Both the position numbers and the translations under genes were made by a program. Under the pieces are notes generated by a model. That model ran no database searches. It saw only the letters and a program-made list of their open reading frames with translations, and had not been told where the DNA came from. A DNA stretch of 5,414 nt from Archangium sp. (lineage in GTDB: Bacteria; Myxococcota; Myxococcia; Myxococcales; Myxococcaceae), in the NCBI GenBank assembly GCA_016793585.1, contig JAEUJR010000832.1, positions 1 to 5,414 on the forward strand. The letters are read 5' to 3'. Positions 1 through 5,265 of this stretch are shown here, piece after piece. Numbering within the stretch: the first letter of the stretch is position 1; every line of letters begins with the position of its first letter.

Positions 1-1
1 G

Positions 2-163
2 GGCGAGCTCTACGGCAAGGTGATGCGCGCGAACGTGCGCCCCAACGTCGTCTATCTGCGCCTCACGTCGGTGGCTCCCGAGCTGAAAGCCGTGCTCGAG
101 GCTGCCCGTGGTGGCCCTGCGACGGAACAGGTGATGGCCGACTCTCCGCTGGTGCCGACATGA
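2..163 (+). CDS. C-terminal fragment of an unrecognised protein (5' end outside window)
   Basis: The frame starting at base 2 is open from the window edge to a TGA at 161-163, giving the last 53 residues of a protein; its beginning lies outside the window. The fragment starts GELYGKVMRANVRPNVVYLR and ends ADSPLVPT. It has a beta-rich, basic first half, then a short helix (about SVAPELKAVLEAA) and a low-complexity tail. I do not recognise the family. The strand-then-helix ending, with a motif like T-S-V-A-P-E-L, loosely recalls the end of PilZ domains, but no diagnostic PilZ motif is in view, so no function is assigned. It is accepted as a gene because the frame has G/C-rich third positions and its stop codon overlaps the next start codon, as is usual inside an operon. 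Confidence 0.62.
   Translation, partial: GELYGKVMRANVRPNVVYLRLTSVAPELKAVLEAARGGPATEQVMADSPLVPT
160..163 (+). promoter_or_regulatory. ATGA stop/start overlap (likely translational coupling)
   Basis: The sequence ATGATG at 160-165 holds two possible starts for the first lipoprotein (160 and 163). The upstream gene's TGA stop is at 161-163. Starting at 160 gives a 4-base ATGA overlap; starting at 163 gives a 1-base TGATG overlap. No good Shine-Dalgarno sequence precedes either start, so re-initiation by ribosomes finishing the upstream gene is the most likely way translation begins (inference). Confidence 0.5.
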
Positions 164-1509
164 TGAAGGGACGAAGCGCGCTGTTGCTGCTGTGCCTGAC
201 GGGATGCCCGCAGATCCTCCCGCGCCCGGCAGACTGCACGAACGCCGCCGTCGATGGCCGTGAGACGGACGTCGACTGTGGTGGCGGTCAGTGCCCGGGC
301 TGTGCGGTCGATCGGCTCTGCATCTCCGATGGCGACTGCGCCTCGGGCGTCTGCACCGTGAACCGCTGCGCCGCGCCCACCTGCCTCGACGGCGTGCGCA
401 ACGGCATGGAGACCGGCATCGACTGCGGCGGTTCGTGCGGTCCCTGCAACATGATGATGGTCGTCGACGCTGGCGGCTGCCCAGACGGCGGCTGTGCGAT
501 GCCGTCGTGCACGAACGGAATTCTCGACGGCCTCGAGAGTGACATCGACTGTGGTGGCGGCAGGTGCCCGGGGTGTGCGCCGGGCCTGTTCTGCGACTTC
601 AACACCGACTGCCTGATGGGCGTCTGCAGCAACGGCCGCTGTGGAGCGATGTGTCAGATGCCGCTGCGGGCCTGCAACCTGGCCTGTGTGGACTCCCGCT
701 TCGATCGCGCCAACTGCGGCATGTGCGGCAACCAGTGCCCGCCGAACCAGCTCTGCACCAACGGCACGTGCACCTCGCCCTGCCTCGGCGGCACGATCTT
801 CTGCGGCGGCGCCTGCGTCGATCGCAACTCGAACCCCGCCCACTGCGGCACCTGCAACAACGCGTGCCCGCTCGGCGACTCCTGCATCGGCGGTACCTGC
901 GTGCCTCAGTGCCCACCGGGCCATCAGTTCTGCGGAGGAACCTGCGTTGCGACCGATCGTGATCCCCTGCACTGTGGCGGCTGCAACAACCCCTGCGGGC
1001 CCGGTGAGTCGTGTGTGGGCCGCAACTGCGTCTCGGGCTGCCAGTTCCCGCTCATGAGCTGCGACGGGGGCGTCTGCGTCGACCCGCGCACCGATCTCGA
1101 CAACTGTGGCCAGTGCGGCCAGCCCTGCCCTCCGCCACCACACGCCGCACCGGCCTGTGCGAACGCCACCTGCATCATCGGAGCGTGTCAGCCGGGCTTC
1201 GACGACTGCAACGGCCTGATCAGCGATGGCTGCGAAGAAGATCTGCTCGTCTCGCAGCTGCACTGTGGGCGCTGCAACGCGCCGTGTGGCCCGCAACAGA
1301 CGTGCACCTTCGGGCAGTGCTGTCAGCCGCCGCCGATGGGCCCGTACCAGATGACCTGCGCCATGTGTCAGGCCTGCAATGGCGTGCTGCAGTGCATCTG
1401 CAACAACGATCAGATGATGCCGGTGCCGGCGAGTCTGCCGCTGGGCCCGTGCCCCGACGCAATTCGGAACTGCAACGGAGTGCTCCTGTGCACCAACGCC
1501 TGCCCCTGA
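160..1509 (+). CDS. Cysteine-rich lipoprotein 1: three A modules, five Stig1-like B modules, extra Cys tail
   Basis: Predicted exported lipoprotein of 449 residues with 74 cysteines (16.5%). Lys3 and Arg5, a hydrophobic run at 7-13 and the lipobox LTGC (Cys16) indicate signal peptidase II processing. Residue +2 is Pro, so by the E. coli rule an outer-membrane location is likelier than inner-membrane retention. Residues 26-161 hold three A modules with an ETDVDCGG-like core. Residues 165-387 hold five B modules (about CVD-R-D--NCG-C--C) that resemble Stig1-type domains. Residues 388-448 form an extra tail with ten cysteines, including CxxCxxC at 400-406. The second A module lacks two of its eight cysteines. 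No catalytic residues are evident; adhesion, matrix or ligand binding is possible but unproven. Similar bacterial proteins are, as I recall, often mislabelled tryptophan synthase alpha chain; nothing here supports that name. The gene overlaps both neighbours. Confidence 0.9.
   Translation: MMKGRSALLLLCLTGCPQILPRPADCTNAAVDGRETDVDCGGGQCPGCAVDRLCISDGDCASGVCTVNRCAAPTCLDGVRNGMETGIDCGGSCGPCNMMMVVDAGGCPDGGCAMPSCTNGILDGLESDIDCGGGRCPGCAPGLFCDFNTDCLMGVCSNGRCGAMCQMPLRACNLACVDSRFDRANCGMCGNQCPPNQLCTNGTCTSPCLGGTIFCGGACVDRNSNPAHCGTCNNACPLGDSCIGGTCVPQCPPGHQFCGGTCVATDRDPLHCGGCNNPCGPGESCVGRNCVSGCQFPLMSCDGGVCVDPRTDLDNCGQCGQPCPPPPHAAPACANATCIIGACQPGFDDCNGLISDGCEEDLLVSQLHCGRCNAPCGPQQTCTFGQCCQPPPMGPYQMTCAMCQACNGVLQCICNNDQMMPVPASLPLGPCPDAIRNCNGVLLCTNACP
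235..642 (+). repeat. Three A-type cysteine modules in lipoprotein 1
   Basis: The modules cover residues 26-70, 75-112 and 117-161. In the first and third, the steps between successive cysteines are 14, 5, 3, 6, 6, 5, 5, with a core of E-[TS]-D-[VI]-D-C-G-G. The second module has steps 14, 4, 3, 11, 5: the fifth and sixth cysteines are missing and the segment is replaced by NMMMVVDAGG. Modules are separated by exactly 5 residues from the last cysteine of one to the first of the next. Confidence 0.88.
652..1320 (+). repeat. Five B-type (Stig1-like) cysteine modules in lipoprotein 1
   Basis: The modules cover residues 165-204, 208-247, 251-290, 294-338 and 343-387. The first three have cysteine steps 7, 4, 10, 3, 4, 6, 5. 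The fourth has a longer loop before its seventh cysteine (step 10 instead of 6). The fifth is a divergent capping module (steps 7, 8, 11, 3, 4, 6, 5) with the signature GF-DCN----DGCE. Every module has eight cysteines, including one CxxC pair. The resemblance to Stig1 domains rests on the CVD...NCG.C spacing read by eye. Confidence 0.85.
1477..1480 (+). promoter_or_regulatory. Ribosome binding site deciding the start of lipoprotein 2
   Basis: GGAG lies 7 bases before the GTG at 1488. It sits inside the coding sequence of lipoprotein 1, in the codons for its C-terminal CNGVLLC segment. It picks GTG 1488 as the real start, although the frame stays open far upstream to an ATG at 1011. A start at 1488 places a proper lipoprotein signal peptide at the N-terminus; the longer reading would bury it in the middle of the protein. 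Confidence 0.8.
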
Positions 1510-2669
1510 TCATCGCCCTGCTCGGTCTCGCGGGCTGCGTCACCAGGCCGACGCCGACCTGTGATGACGGCGTGAAGAACGGCCAGGAGAGCGATCTCGA
1601 CTGCGGTGGACCCGACTGCGCTCCGTGCGCCATGGCGGCCGCGTGTCTGACCGACGACGACTGCGCGAGCGGCACCTGCGTGAAGAAGCAGTGCGCGGGC
1701 CCACGGTGTGGCGACGGCGCGAAGAATGGCAACGAGACCGACGTCGACTGTGGCGGCGCGTGCCCCGACTGTGGCGAGGGCAGGGCTTGTGCTGCGGGCT
1801 CCGACTGCGAGAGCGGCTCGTGTGTCGGCAATCGGTGCGCGGCGCCGAGCTGCACCGACGGCGTCTTCAACGGCTTCGAGACCGACGTCGACTGCGGCGG
1901 TGACTGCCCCTCGTGTGCGAAGGGAAAGGACTGCTGGCTCAACGTCGACTGCGTGACGGGCTCGTGCATCGACGCCACCTGCGTCGATCGCTGCGCTGCG
2001 CCGCTCATCACGTGCGGTCAGGCCTGCGTCGACCCGCGTTACGACCCGGCCAACTGCGGTGGCTGCAACCAGCCCTGCCCCATGGGCCTCGCCTGCCTCG
2101 CGGGCTCCTGCGGGCTGGTGTGTCCCATCGGCACCCAACAGTGCGGCCCGCTCTGCGTCGACACCAGCCGTGACGTGCTGAACTGCGGCGGGTGCGGCAT
2201 GCCCTGCGCCCCCGGCAACCGCTGCGTGAACTCGACGTGCGTGCCTCCGTGCGGCGGGCAACAGACGAACTGCAACGGCGAGTGCGTGAAGCTCCAGAGC
2301 GACGTGAACCACTGCGGCATGTGCGGCATGCCGTGCGGGCCCGGTCAGCTCTGCGTGATGGGCCAGTGCCGCGCCAACTGCGCTCCGCCGCTGCTGTCGT
2401 GCAACGGCGGTACGAGCTGCGTCGACCCGCGCTTCGACCCCGACAACTGCAACGGCTGCAACCAGCCCTGCCCACCGACGCCGGGAGCCACGCGGCTGTG
2501 CATCATGGGCATGTGCGGTCGATCGATCTGCAACCACGGCTTCGGCGACTGCAACGTGTCGCCGCTCGACGGCTGCGAGGCGAACTTCGCGACCGATTCG
2601 ATGGCATGCGGTGGCTGCGGCAACGTCTGCAACCTCGGCCAGACGTGCGTGAGCGGTATGTGCCAGTGA
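1488..2669 (+). CDS. Cysteine-rich lipoprotein 2: three A modules and five Stig1-like B modules
   Basis: Predicted exported lipoprotein of 393 residues, starting at GTG. The signal peptide is MHQRLPLIIALLGLAGC, with Arg4, a hydrophobic core and lipobox GLAGC (Cys17, followed by Val). Residues 25-165 form three A modules and 169-392 five B modules; the protein ends one residue after the last module. Of its 65 cysteines, one is the lipidated Cys17 and the other 64 are exactly eight per module, an even number that allows full disulfide pairing within each module (inference). The gene is a paralogue of the preceding lipoprotein: matching modules share loop lengths and motifs position by position, but the 62-residue C-terminal tail is absent. 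It overlaps the preceding gene by 22 bases and is followed after 13 bases by a TPR-cNMP gene. No enzymatic motif is visible; the molecular role is unknown. Confidence 0.9.
   Translation: MHQRLPLIIALLGLAGCVTRPTPTCDDGVKNGQESDLDCGGPDCAPCAMAAACLTDDDCASGTCVKKQCAGPRCGDGAKNGNETDVDCGGACPDCGEGRACAAGSDCESGSCVGNRCAAPSCTDGVFNGFETDVDCGGDCPSCAKGKDCWLNVDCVTGSCIDATCVDRCAAPLITCGQACVDPRYDPANCGGCNQPCPMGLACLAGSCGLVCPIGTQQCGPLCVDTSRDVLNCGGCGMPCAPGNRCVNSTCVPPCGGQQTNCNGECVKLQSDVNHCGMCGMPCGPGQLCVMGQCRANCAPPLLSCNGGTSCVDPRFDPDNCNGCNQPCPPTPGATRLCIMGMCGRSICNHGFGDCNVSPLDGCEANFATDSMACGGCGNVCNLGQTCVSGMCQ
1560..1982 (+). repeat. Three A-type cysteine modules in lipoprotein 2
   Basis: The modules cover residues 25-69, 74-117 and 122-165. 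Cysteine steps are 14, 5, 3, 6, 6, 5, 5 in the first and 14, 4, 3, 6, 6, 5, 5 in the other two. The core is E-[ST]-D-[LV]-D-C-G-G. At DNA level the core is nearly identical at 1734-1753 and 1878-1897 (one base different) and close to 262-281 in lipoprotein 1. Confidence 0.88.
1992..2663 (+). repeat. Five B-type (Stig1-like) cysteine modules in lipoprotein 2
   Basis: The modules cover residues 169-208, 212-251, 255-294, 298-343 and 348-392. The first three have cysteine steps 7, 4, 10, 3, 4, 6, 5. The fourth has a long loop (steps 7, 6, 10, 3, 4, 10, 5) and the fifth is the divergent cap (7, 8, 11, 3, 4, 6, 5). The third module lacks the usual Asp after CV (CVKLQSD), just as the third module of lipoprotein 1 does (CVATDRD). 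Confidence 0.87.
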
Positions 2670-2670
2670 C

Positions 2671-2677
2671 GGGAGAG
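2671..2677 (+). promoter_or_regulatory. Ribosome binding site of the TPR-cNMP gene
   Basis: GGGAGAG lies in the 13-base gap after lipoprotein 2. Its GGAG core is 7 bases before the GTG at 2683, which supports that start codon. The gap has no room for a separate promoter, so co-transcription with the lipoproteins is likely. Confidence 0.8.
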
Positions 2678-2682
2678 ATCAC

Positions 2683-3966
2683 GTGAGCGACCAGGTGCGA
2701 GCGCTGAAGGACAAGGCCACCGAGTTGACGACGAAGGGCAAGTTCCCCGCGGCGATCGAGGCCTGGCAGAAGGTCGTCGCAGCGGCTCCCGACGACGTGG
2801 GCGCCCTGCAGAAGGTCGCCGAGGTGATGGCGAAGGCAGGCAAGAAGGCCGACGCGCTGAAGGTCTACGAAGACGTCGCCGATCGGTATGCGAAGCACGG
2901 CCTGTTCTTCAAGGCGTCGGCCGTGTGCCGGGTGATCCTGAGCCTCGAGCCCGGCCACTCGCAGACGCAGGAGAAGATCGCAGCGCTGTTCGCGCGTGCC
3001 ACGGCTCCGAAGGCGCCGGTGTTGCCGCCGAAGGCCCAGGTGCCTCCGCCTCCCCCGAAAGACGCCGTGGCCCCCGTGGAGATCGATCTCGAGATCGAGG
3101 TCGAGACCGAGCTGCCCGCGACGCGCAGCGGCCTGCCGTCGATTCCACTGTTCTCGACGCTCACCGAGACCGAGCTGAAGGAGATCTTGAACACGGCGAT
3201 GGAGGTGCGCGCGTACAAGGCAGGCGACACGATCATCGCCGAGGGCGCGCCGGGCGATTCGATGTTCGCGCTGGCCGAAGGCGAGGCGGGCATCTTTCGC
3301 GGGTTCGGCACGCCCCAGCAGCGGCGGGTCGCGAGCGCGAACGCGGGCGACATTCTGGGCGAGGTCGCGATGGTGTCGGGCGCGCCGCGCGTCGCGAGCG
3401 TGGTGGCCGACGTCGACACGGTGGTGCTGGAGCTCTCCCGCGATGCGATGGCGAACGTGGTGACGAAGCACCCCCGCGTGAAACACATGCTCATTCAGTT
3501 CTACCGGGAGCGGCTGCTCGCCAACGCGCTCCGGGCGAGCCCCTTGCTCCGCGCCTTGCCCGAGGCCGACAAGAAGGCCCTGTCGACCAGCTTCCGCCCC
3601 GGCGCGTACCCCGACGGCGCGACGATCATTCAAGAAGGCCAGCCGTCAGAGTTCGTGCAGCTCGTGCTGCGTGGCACCTGCGCCGCGTCGCACCGCAGCG
3701 GCGAGCGCTACCCCGACCTGCGTGAAGGCGATCTCTTCGGAGAGGTCTCGATGTTCACCAACGGCGTCGCCACCGCCACCGTGACGGCGCTCGGGCCCGT
3801 GCTCACGCTCAAGCTCTCGGCACAGGACTTCAAGGCGCGCGTGCTTCAGGACTCCGCGGCGATGCTGGCGGTGAAGAAGCTCGCGCAGGCCCGGCTCGCC
3901 CGCACCGCGAAGCTCGACGCCCAGACGCTCGACGACGCCGACCTCGTCGAAGACACGCGCGTCTGA
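2683..3966 (+). CDS. TPR protein with two cyclic-nucleotide-binding-like domains
   Basis: Cytoplasmic protein of 427 residues with no signal peptide or membrane segment. Residues 7-106 form about three TPR units, usually protein-docking surfaces. A Pro-rich linker (about 109-126) and an acidic patch (VEIDLEIEVETEL, 132-144) lead to two cNMP-binding-like folds at about 155-275 and 286-400. Domain 1 has an intact phosphate-binding cassette, LGEVAMVSGAPRVASV, with Glu227 and Arg236. Domain 2 has FGEVSMFTNGVATATV: Glu354 is kept, but Ala363 stands where the phosphate-binding Arg normally is. The likely reading is one nucleotide-responsive domain and one structural domain. There is no HTH, kinase or other output domain, so output would come from partner binding through the TPRs. 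The protein is not a CRP-type transcription factor. The ligand (cAMP, cGMP or other) cannot be told from sequence. It is probably the last gene of the operon. Confidence 0.88.
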   Translation: MSDQVRALKDKATELTTKGKFPAAIEAWQKVVAAAPDDVGALQKVAEVMAKAGKKADALKVYEDVADRYAKHGLFFKASAVCRVILSLEPGHSQTQEKIAALFARATAPKAPVLPPKAQVPPPPPKDAVAPVEIDLEIEVETELPATRSGLPSIPLFSTLTETELKEILNTAMEVRAYKAGDTIIAEGAPGDSMFALAEGEAGIFRGFGTPQQRRVASANAGDILGEVAMVSGAPRVASVVADVDTVVLELSRDAMANVVTKHPRVKHMLIQFYRERLLANALRASPLLRALPEADKKALSTSFRPGAYPDGATIIQEGQPSEFVQLVLRGTCAASHRSGERYPDLREGDLFGEVSMFTNGVATATVTALGPVLTLKLSAQDFKARVLQDSAAMLAVKKLAQARLARTAKLDAQTLDDADLVEDTRV

Positions 3967-3970
3967 ACCG
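3967..3970. other. Four-base gap between convergent stop codons
   Basis: The + strand stop codon ends at 3966 and the - strand stop codon begins at 3971. I see no convincing hairpin with a T-run around this junction on either strand. Transcripts from the two sides probably overlap at their 3' ends, or termination is Rho-dependent (inference). Confidence 0.6.
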
Positions 3971-5218
3971 TCACTTCGCAGCCGACAACACGCGCACGCG
4001 CTCGGCGAGGTTGTGCGTGAACAGCTGGTAGATGCGCAGCGCCGCCATCGGAGCGCCGTAGACGTATTGGTGGAACGCGTCGCGCGAGATGAAGAGCACC
4101 TTTACCTTCGAGCGGGCGGTGACGCGCGCCGAGGTCGGCCCGTCTTGCACCAGCGAGATCTCACCGACGTACCCGCCGACGCCGAGCGTGTTGAGCAGCC
4201 GCGCCTGGGGCCCCGCGCCTGCGAACACCTCGACCTGCCCCTCGACGATCAGGAACAGGCCCTTGCCGGGTTGGCCCACCTCGATCAGGTGCTGGCCCGC
4301 CTCGTACGCCTGCAACGTGCACACACGGTACAGCGCCTTCATGTCGTTCAGCGTGAGGTCGGCGAACATCGGCAGCGCCTTGAGAAAGCCGTACGCATCG
4401 GCACCGGGCGTCGAGGCGACGGGTGTGCCCGTGACGACGGGCGGGGCGTCTGACTTCGGCAGCTCGTGCAGCCTCGCGCGCACCTTCGCAGCGGCCGGAG
4501 CGTTGCCGATCGCCTCGAGCGCCGCCGCCAGCAGCGTGAGGAACCGCACGTCGTCTTTCGAGGCGGGCGCGCGGCGGGTCGTCTCCATCAGCAACTGCGC
4601 CGCGGGCTCGGCGTGCCCGTGCTGCAGCATCAACTCGGCGAGGCGCGAGGCGATCGCGACGTTGCCCGGCTCGGCCGAGAGGCCTGCACGAAGCACCTCG
4701 ACCTCGGCGTGCGTGTTGTTCAGCCGGCGGAACTCCCTGGCCGCGTCGAGGTGACGATTGCCGCGCGCGAGCGTCTCGGCAGCGCGTTCGGGAGCGCCAC
4801 CGCGGCGGTACAGCTCGAGCGCTTGATCGGTCTTGCCCGCCCGCTCGTACGCCGCGGCCGCCTTGAGCACCTCACCCGAGCGCTCCCAGCACGCCGCCGC
4901 TGCCGCAAACTCACCGGCCTGCTCGAACGCCGCTGCGGCTTCGGTCTCGAGCTTCGCGAGCTGGTACACCCGCGCCGCGGCTCCGAAGTCGCGGGCCTTG
5001 CGGAACATCAGCGCGATCGATCGTTTCGTCTCGAACGACGCGTTCGCCGCCTCTTCGAGCAACCCGTCACGCGCGACCGCCCCCGTCTCTTCGTAGTGCT
5101 TGGCGGCGTTGTCGATCTCTCCCTTCGCCACCATCTGGCGAAGCTCGACCACCGGACCACCCGTGGGCACGAAGCGCCCGCCCTGCTCGTCGTCGACGAA
5201 GTCGAAGTCAGCGTGCAT
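3971..5218 (-). CDS. Helical-repeat (TPR-like) protein with C-terminal cNMP-binding-like domain
   Basis: Cytoplasmic protein of 415 residues. After an acidic N-terminus (MHADFDFVDDEQGG) comes a helical solenoid. Residues 72-175 are eight 13-residue units in perfect phase, with an aromatic or Leu at position 1, often Gly at 5 and Ala near 10-11; about 184-254 look like two ordinary TPRs. A Pro/Thr-rich linker (about 255-273) leads to a cNMP-like domain at about 280-400. Its cassette reads VGEISLVQDGPTSARV: Glu353 is present, but Thr362 replaces the usual Arg, so canonical cyclic nucleotide binding is doubtful. There is no DNA-binding or enzymatic domain. The ATG at 5218 is chosen because it begins the acidic leader and no in-frame start lies between it and the upstream gene; no clear Shine-Dalgarno is seen. 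It probably follows the GGDEF gene in one transcript. A scaffold or adaptor role is inferred. Confidence 0.87.
   Translation of the reverse strand: MHADFDFVDDEQGGRFVPTGGPVVELRQMVAKGEIDNAAKHYEETGAVARDGLLEEAANASFETKRSIALMFRKARDFGAAARVYQLAKLETEAAAAFEQAGEFAAAAACWERSGEVLKAAAAYERAGKTDQALELYRRGGAPERAAETLARGNRHLDAAREFRRLNNTHAEVEVLRAGLSAEPGNVAIASRLAELMLQHGHAEPAAQLLMETTRRAPASKDDVRFLTLLAAALEAIGNAPAAAKVRARLHELPKSDAPPVVTGTPVASTPGADAYGFLKALPMFADLTLNDMKALYRVCTLQAYEAGQHLIEVGQPGKGLFLIVEGQVEVFAGAGPQARLLNTLGVGGYVGEISLVQDGPTSARVTARSKVKVLFISRDAFHQYVYGAPMAALRIYQLFTHNLAERVRVLSAAK
4694..5005 (-). repeat. Eight phased 13-residue helical repeats
   Basis: Residues 72-175 of the solenoid protein divide into eight units of exactly 13 residues. 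They begin at Phe72, Tyr85, Phe98, Trp111, Tyr124, Tyr137, Leu150 and Phe163. Clearest copies: FEQAGEFAAAAAC, WERSGEVLKAAAA and YERAGKTDQALEL. The pattern is a large hydrophobic residue, charged residues, Gly or a small residue at position 5, then Ala around 10-11. The DNA copies have diverged, so this is an old protein-level repeat. Confidence 0.8.
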
Positions 5219-5265
5219 GAGCCGGCAGGTTACCGTTCGCCGGGCCCCAAGCCATGAACTGTCGC
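5219..5265. other. Short intergenic region between the GGDEF gene and the TPR-cNMP gene
   Basis: These 47 bases separate the GGDEF stop from the solenoid protein's start on the - strand. No clear promoter boxes, no strong terminator and no good Shine-Dalgarno are visible. A weak 5-bp inverted pair (CCGGC at 5222-5226 with GCCGG at 5239-5243, 12-base loop) is the only secondary structure seen and is not convincing in GC-rich DNA. The spacing is compatible with one transcript. Confidence 0.45.

Noticed and set aside
52..1296. Long open frame on the - strand (414 residues) opposite lipoprotein 1
   Set aside because: The product is Ala/Val/Arg-rich with no domain pattern. It arises from the G/C-biased third positions of the real gene, whose cysteine modules are unmistakable.
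1011..1487. Upstream extension of the lipoprotein 2 frame to an ATG at 1011
   Set aside because: This part is Arg/Ala/Leu-rich out-of-frame sequence of lipoprotein 1. The signal peptide and ribosome binding site at 1477-1488 mark the real start.
235..2663. Repeated DNA cores (such as GACGTCGACTG) as a CRISPR array or regulatory repeats
   Set aside because: The repeats keep reading frame, encode the DVDC module core and vary mostly at synonymous positions. Spacing follows the protein modules, not a spacer-repeat pattern.
160..2669. Many CxxC motifs read as thioredoxin-like or heme/iron-sulfur sites
   Set aside because: Each CxxC has a fixed place within an eight-cysteine module of exported proteins, which fits structural disulfides. 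No CxxCH heme motif or thioredoxin fold signature was seen.
2503..3633. Long open frame on the - strand opposite the TPR-cNMP gene
   Set aside because: It is Arg/His-rich low-complexity sequence crossing a gene boundary. The + strand frame has clear TPR and cNMP motifs.
3940..4000. Possible bidirectional terminator between the convergent genes
   Set aside because: No stem-loop with a T-run could be found by eye; short GC-rich complementarities are expected by chance in this DNA.
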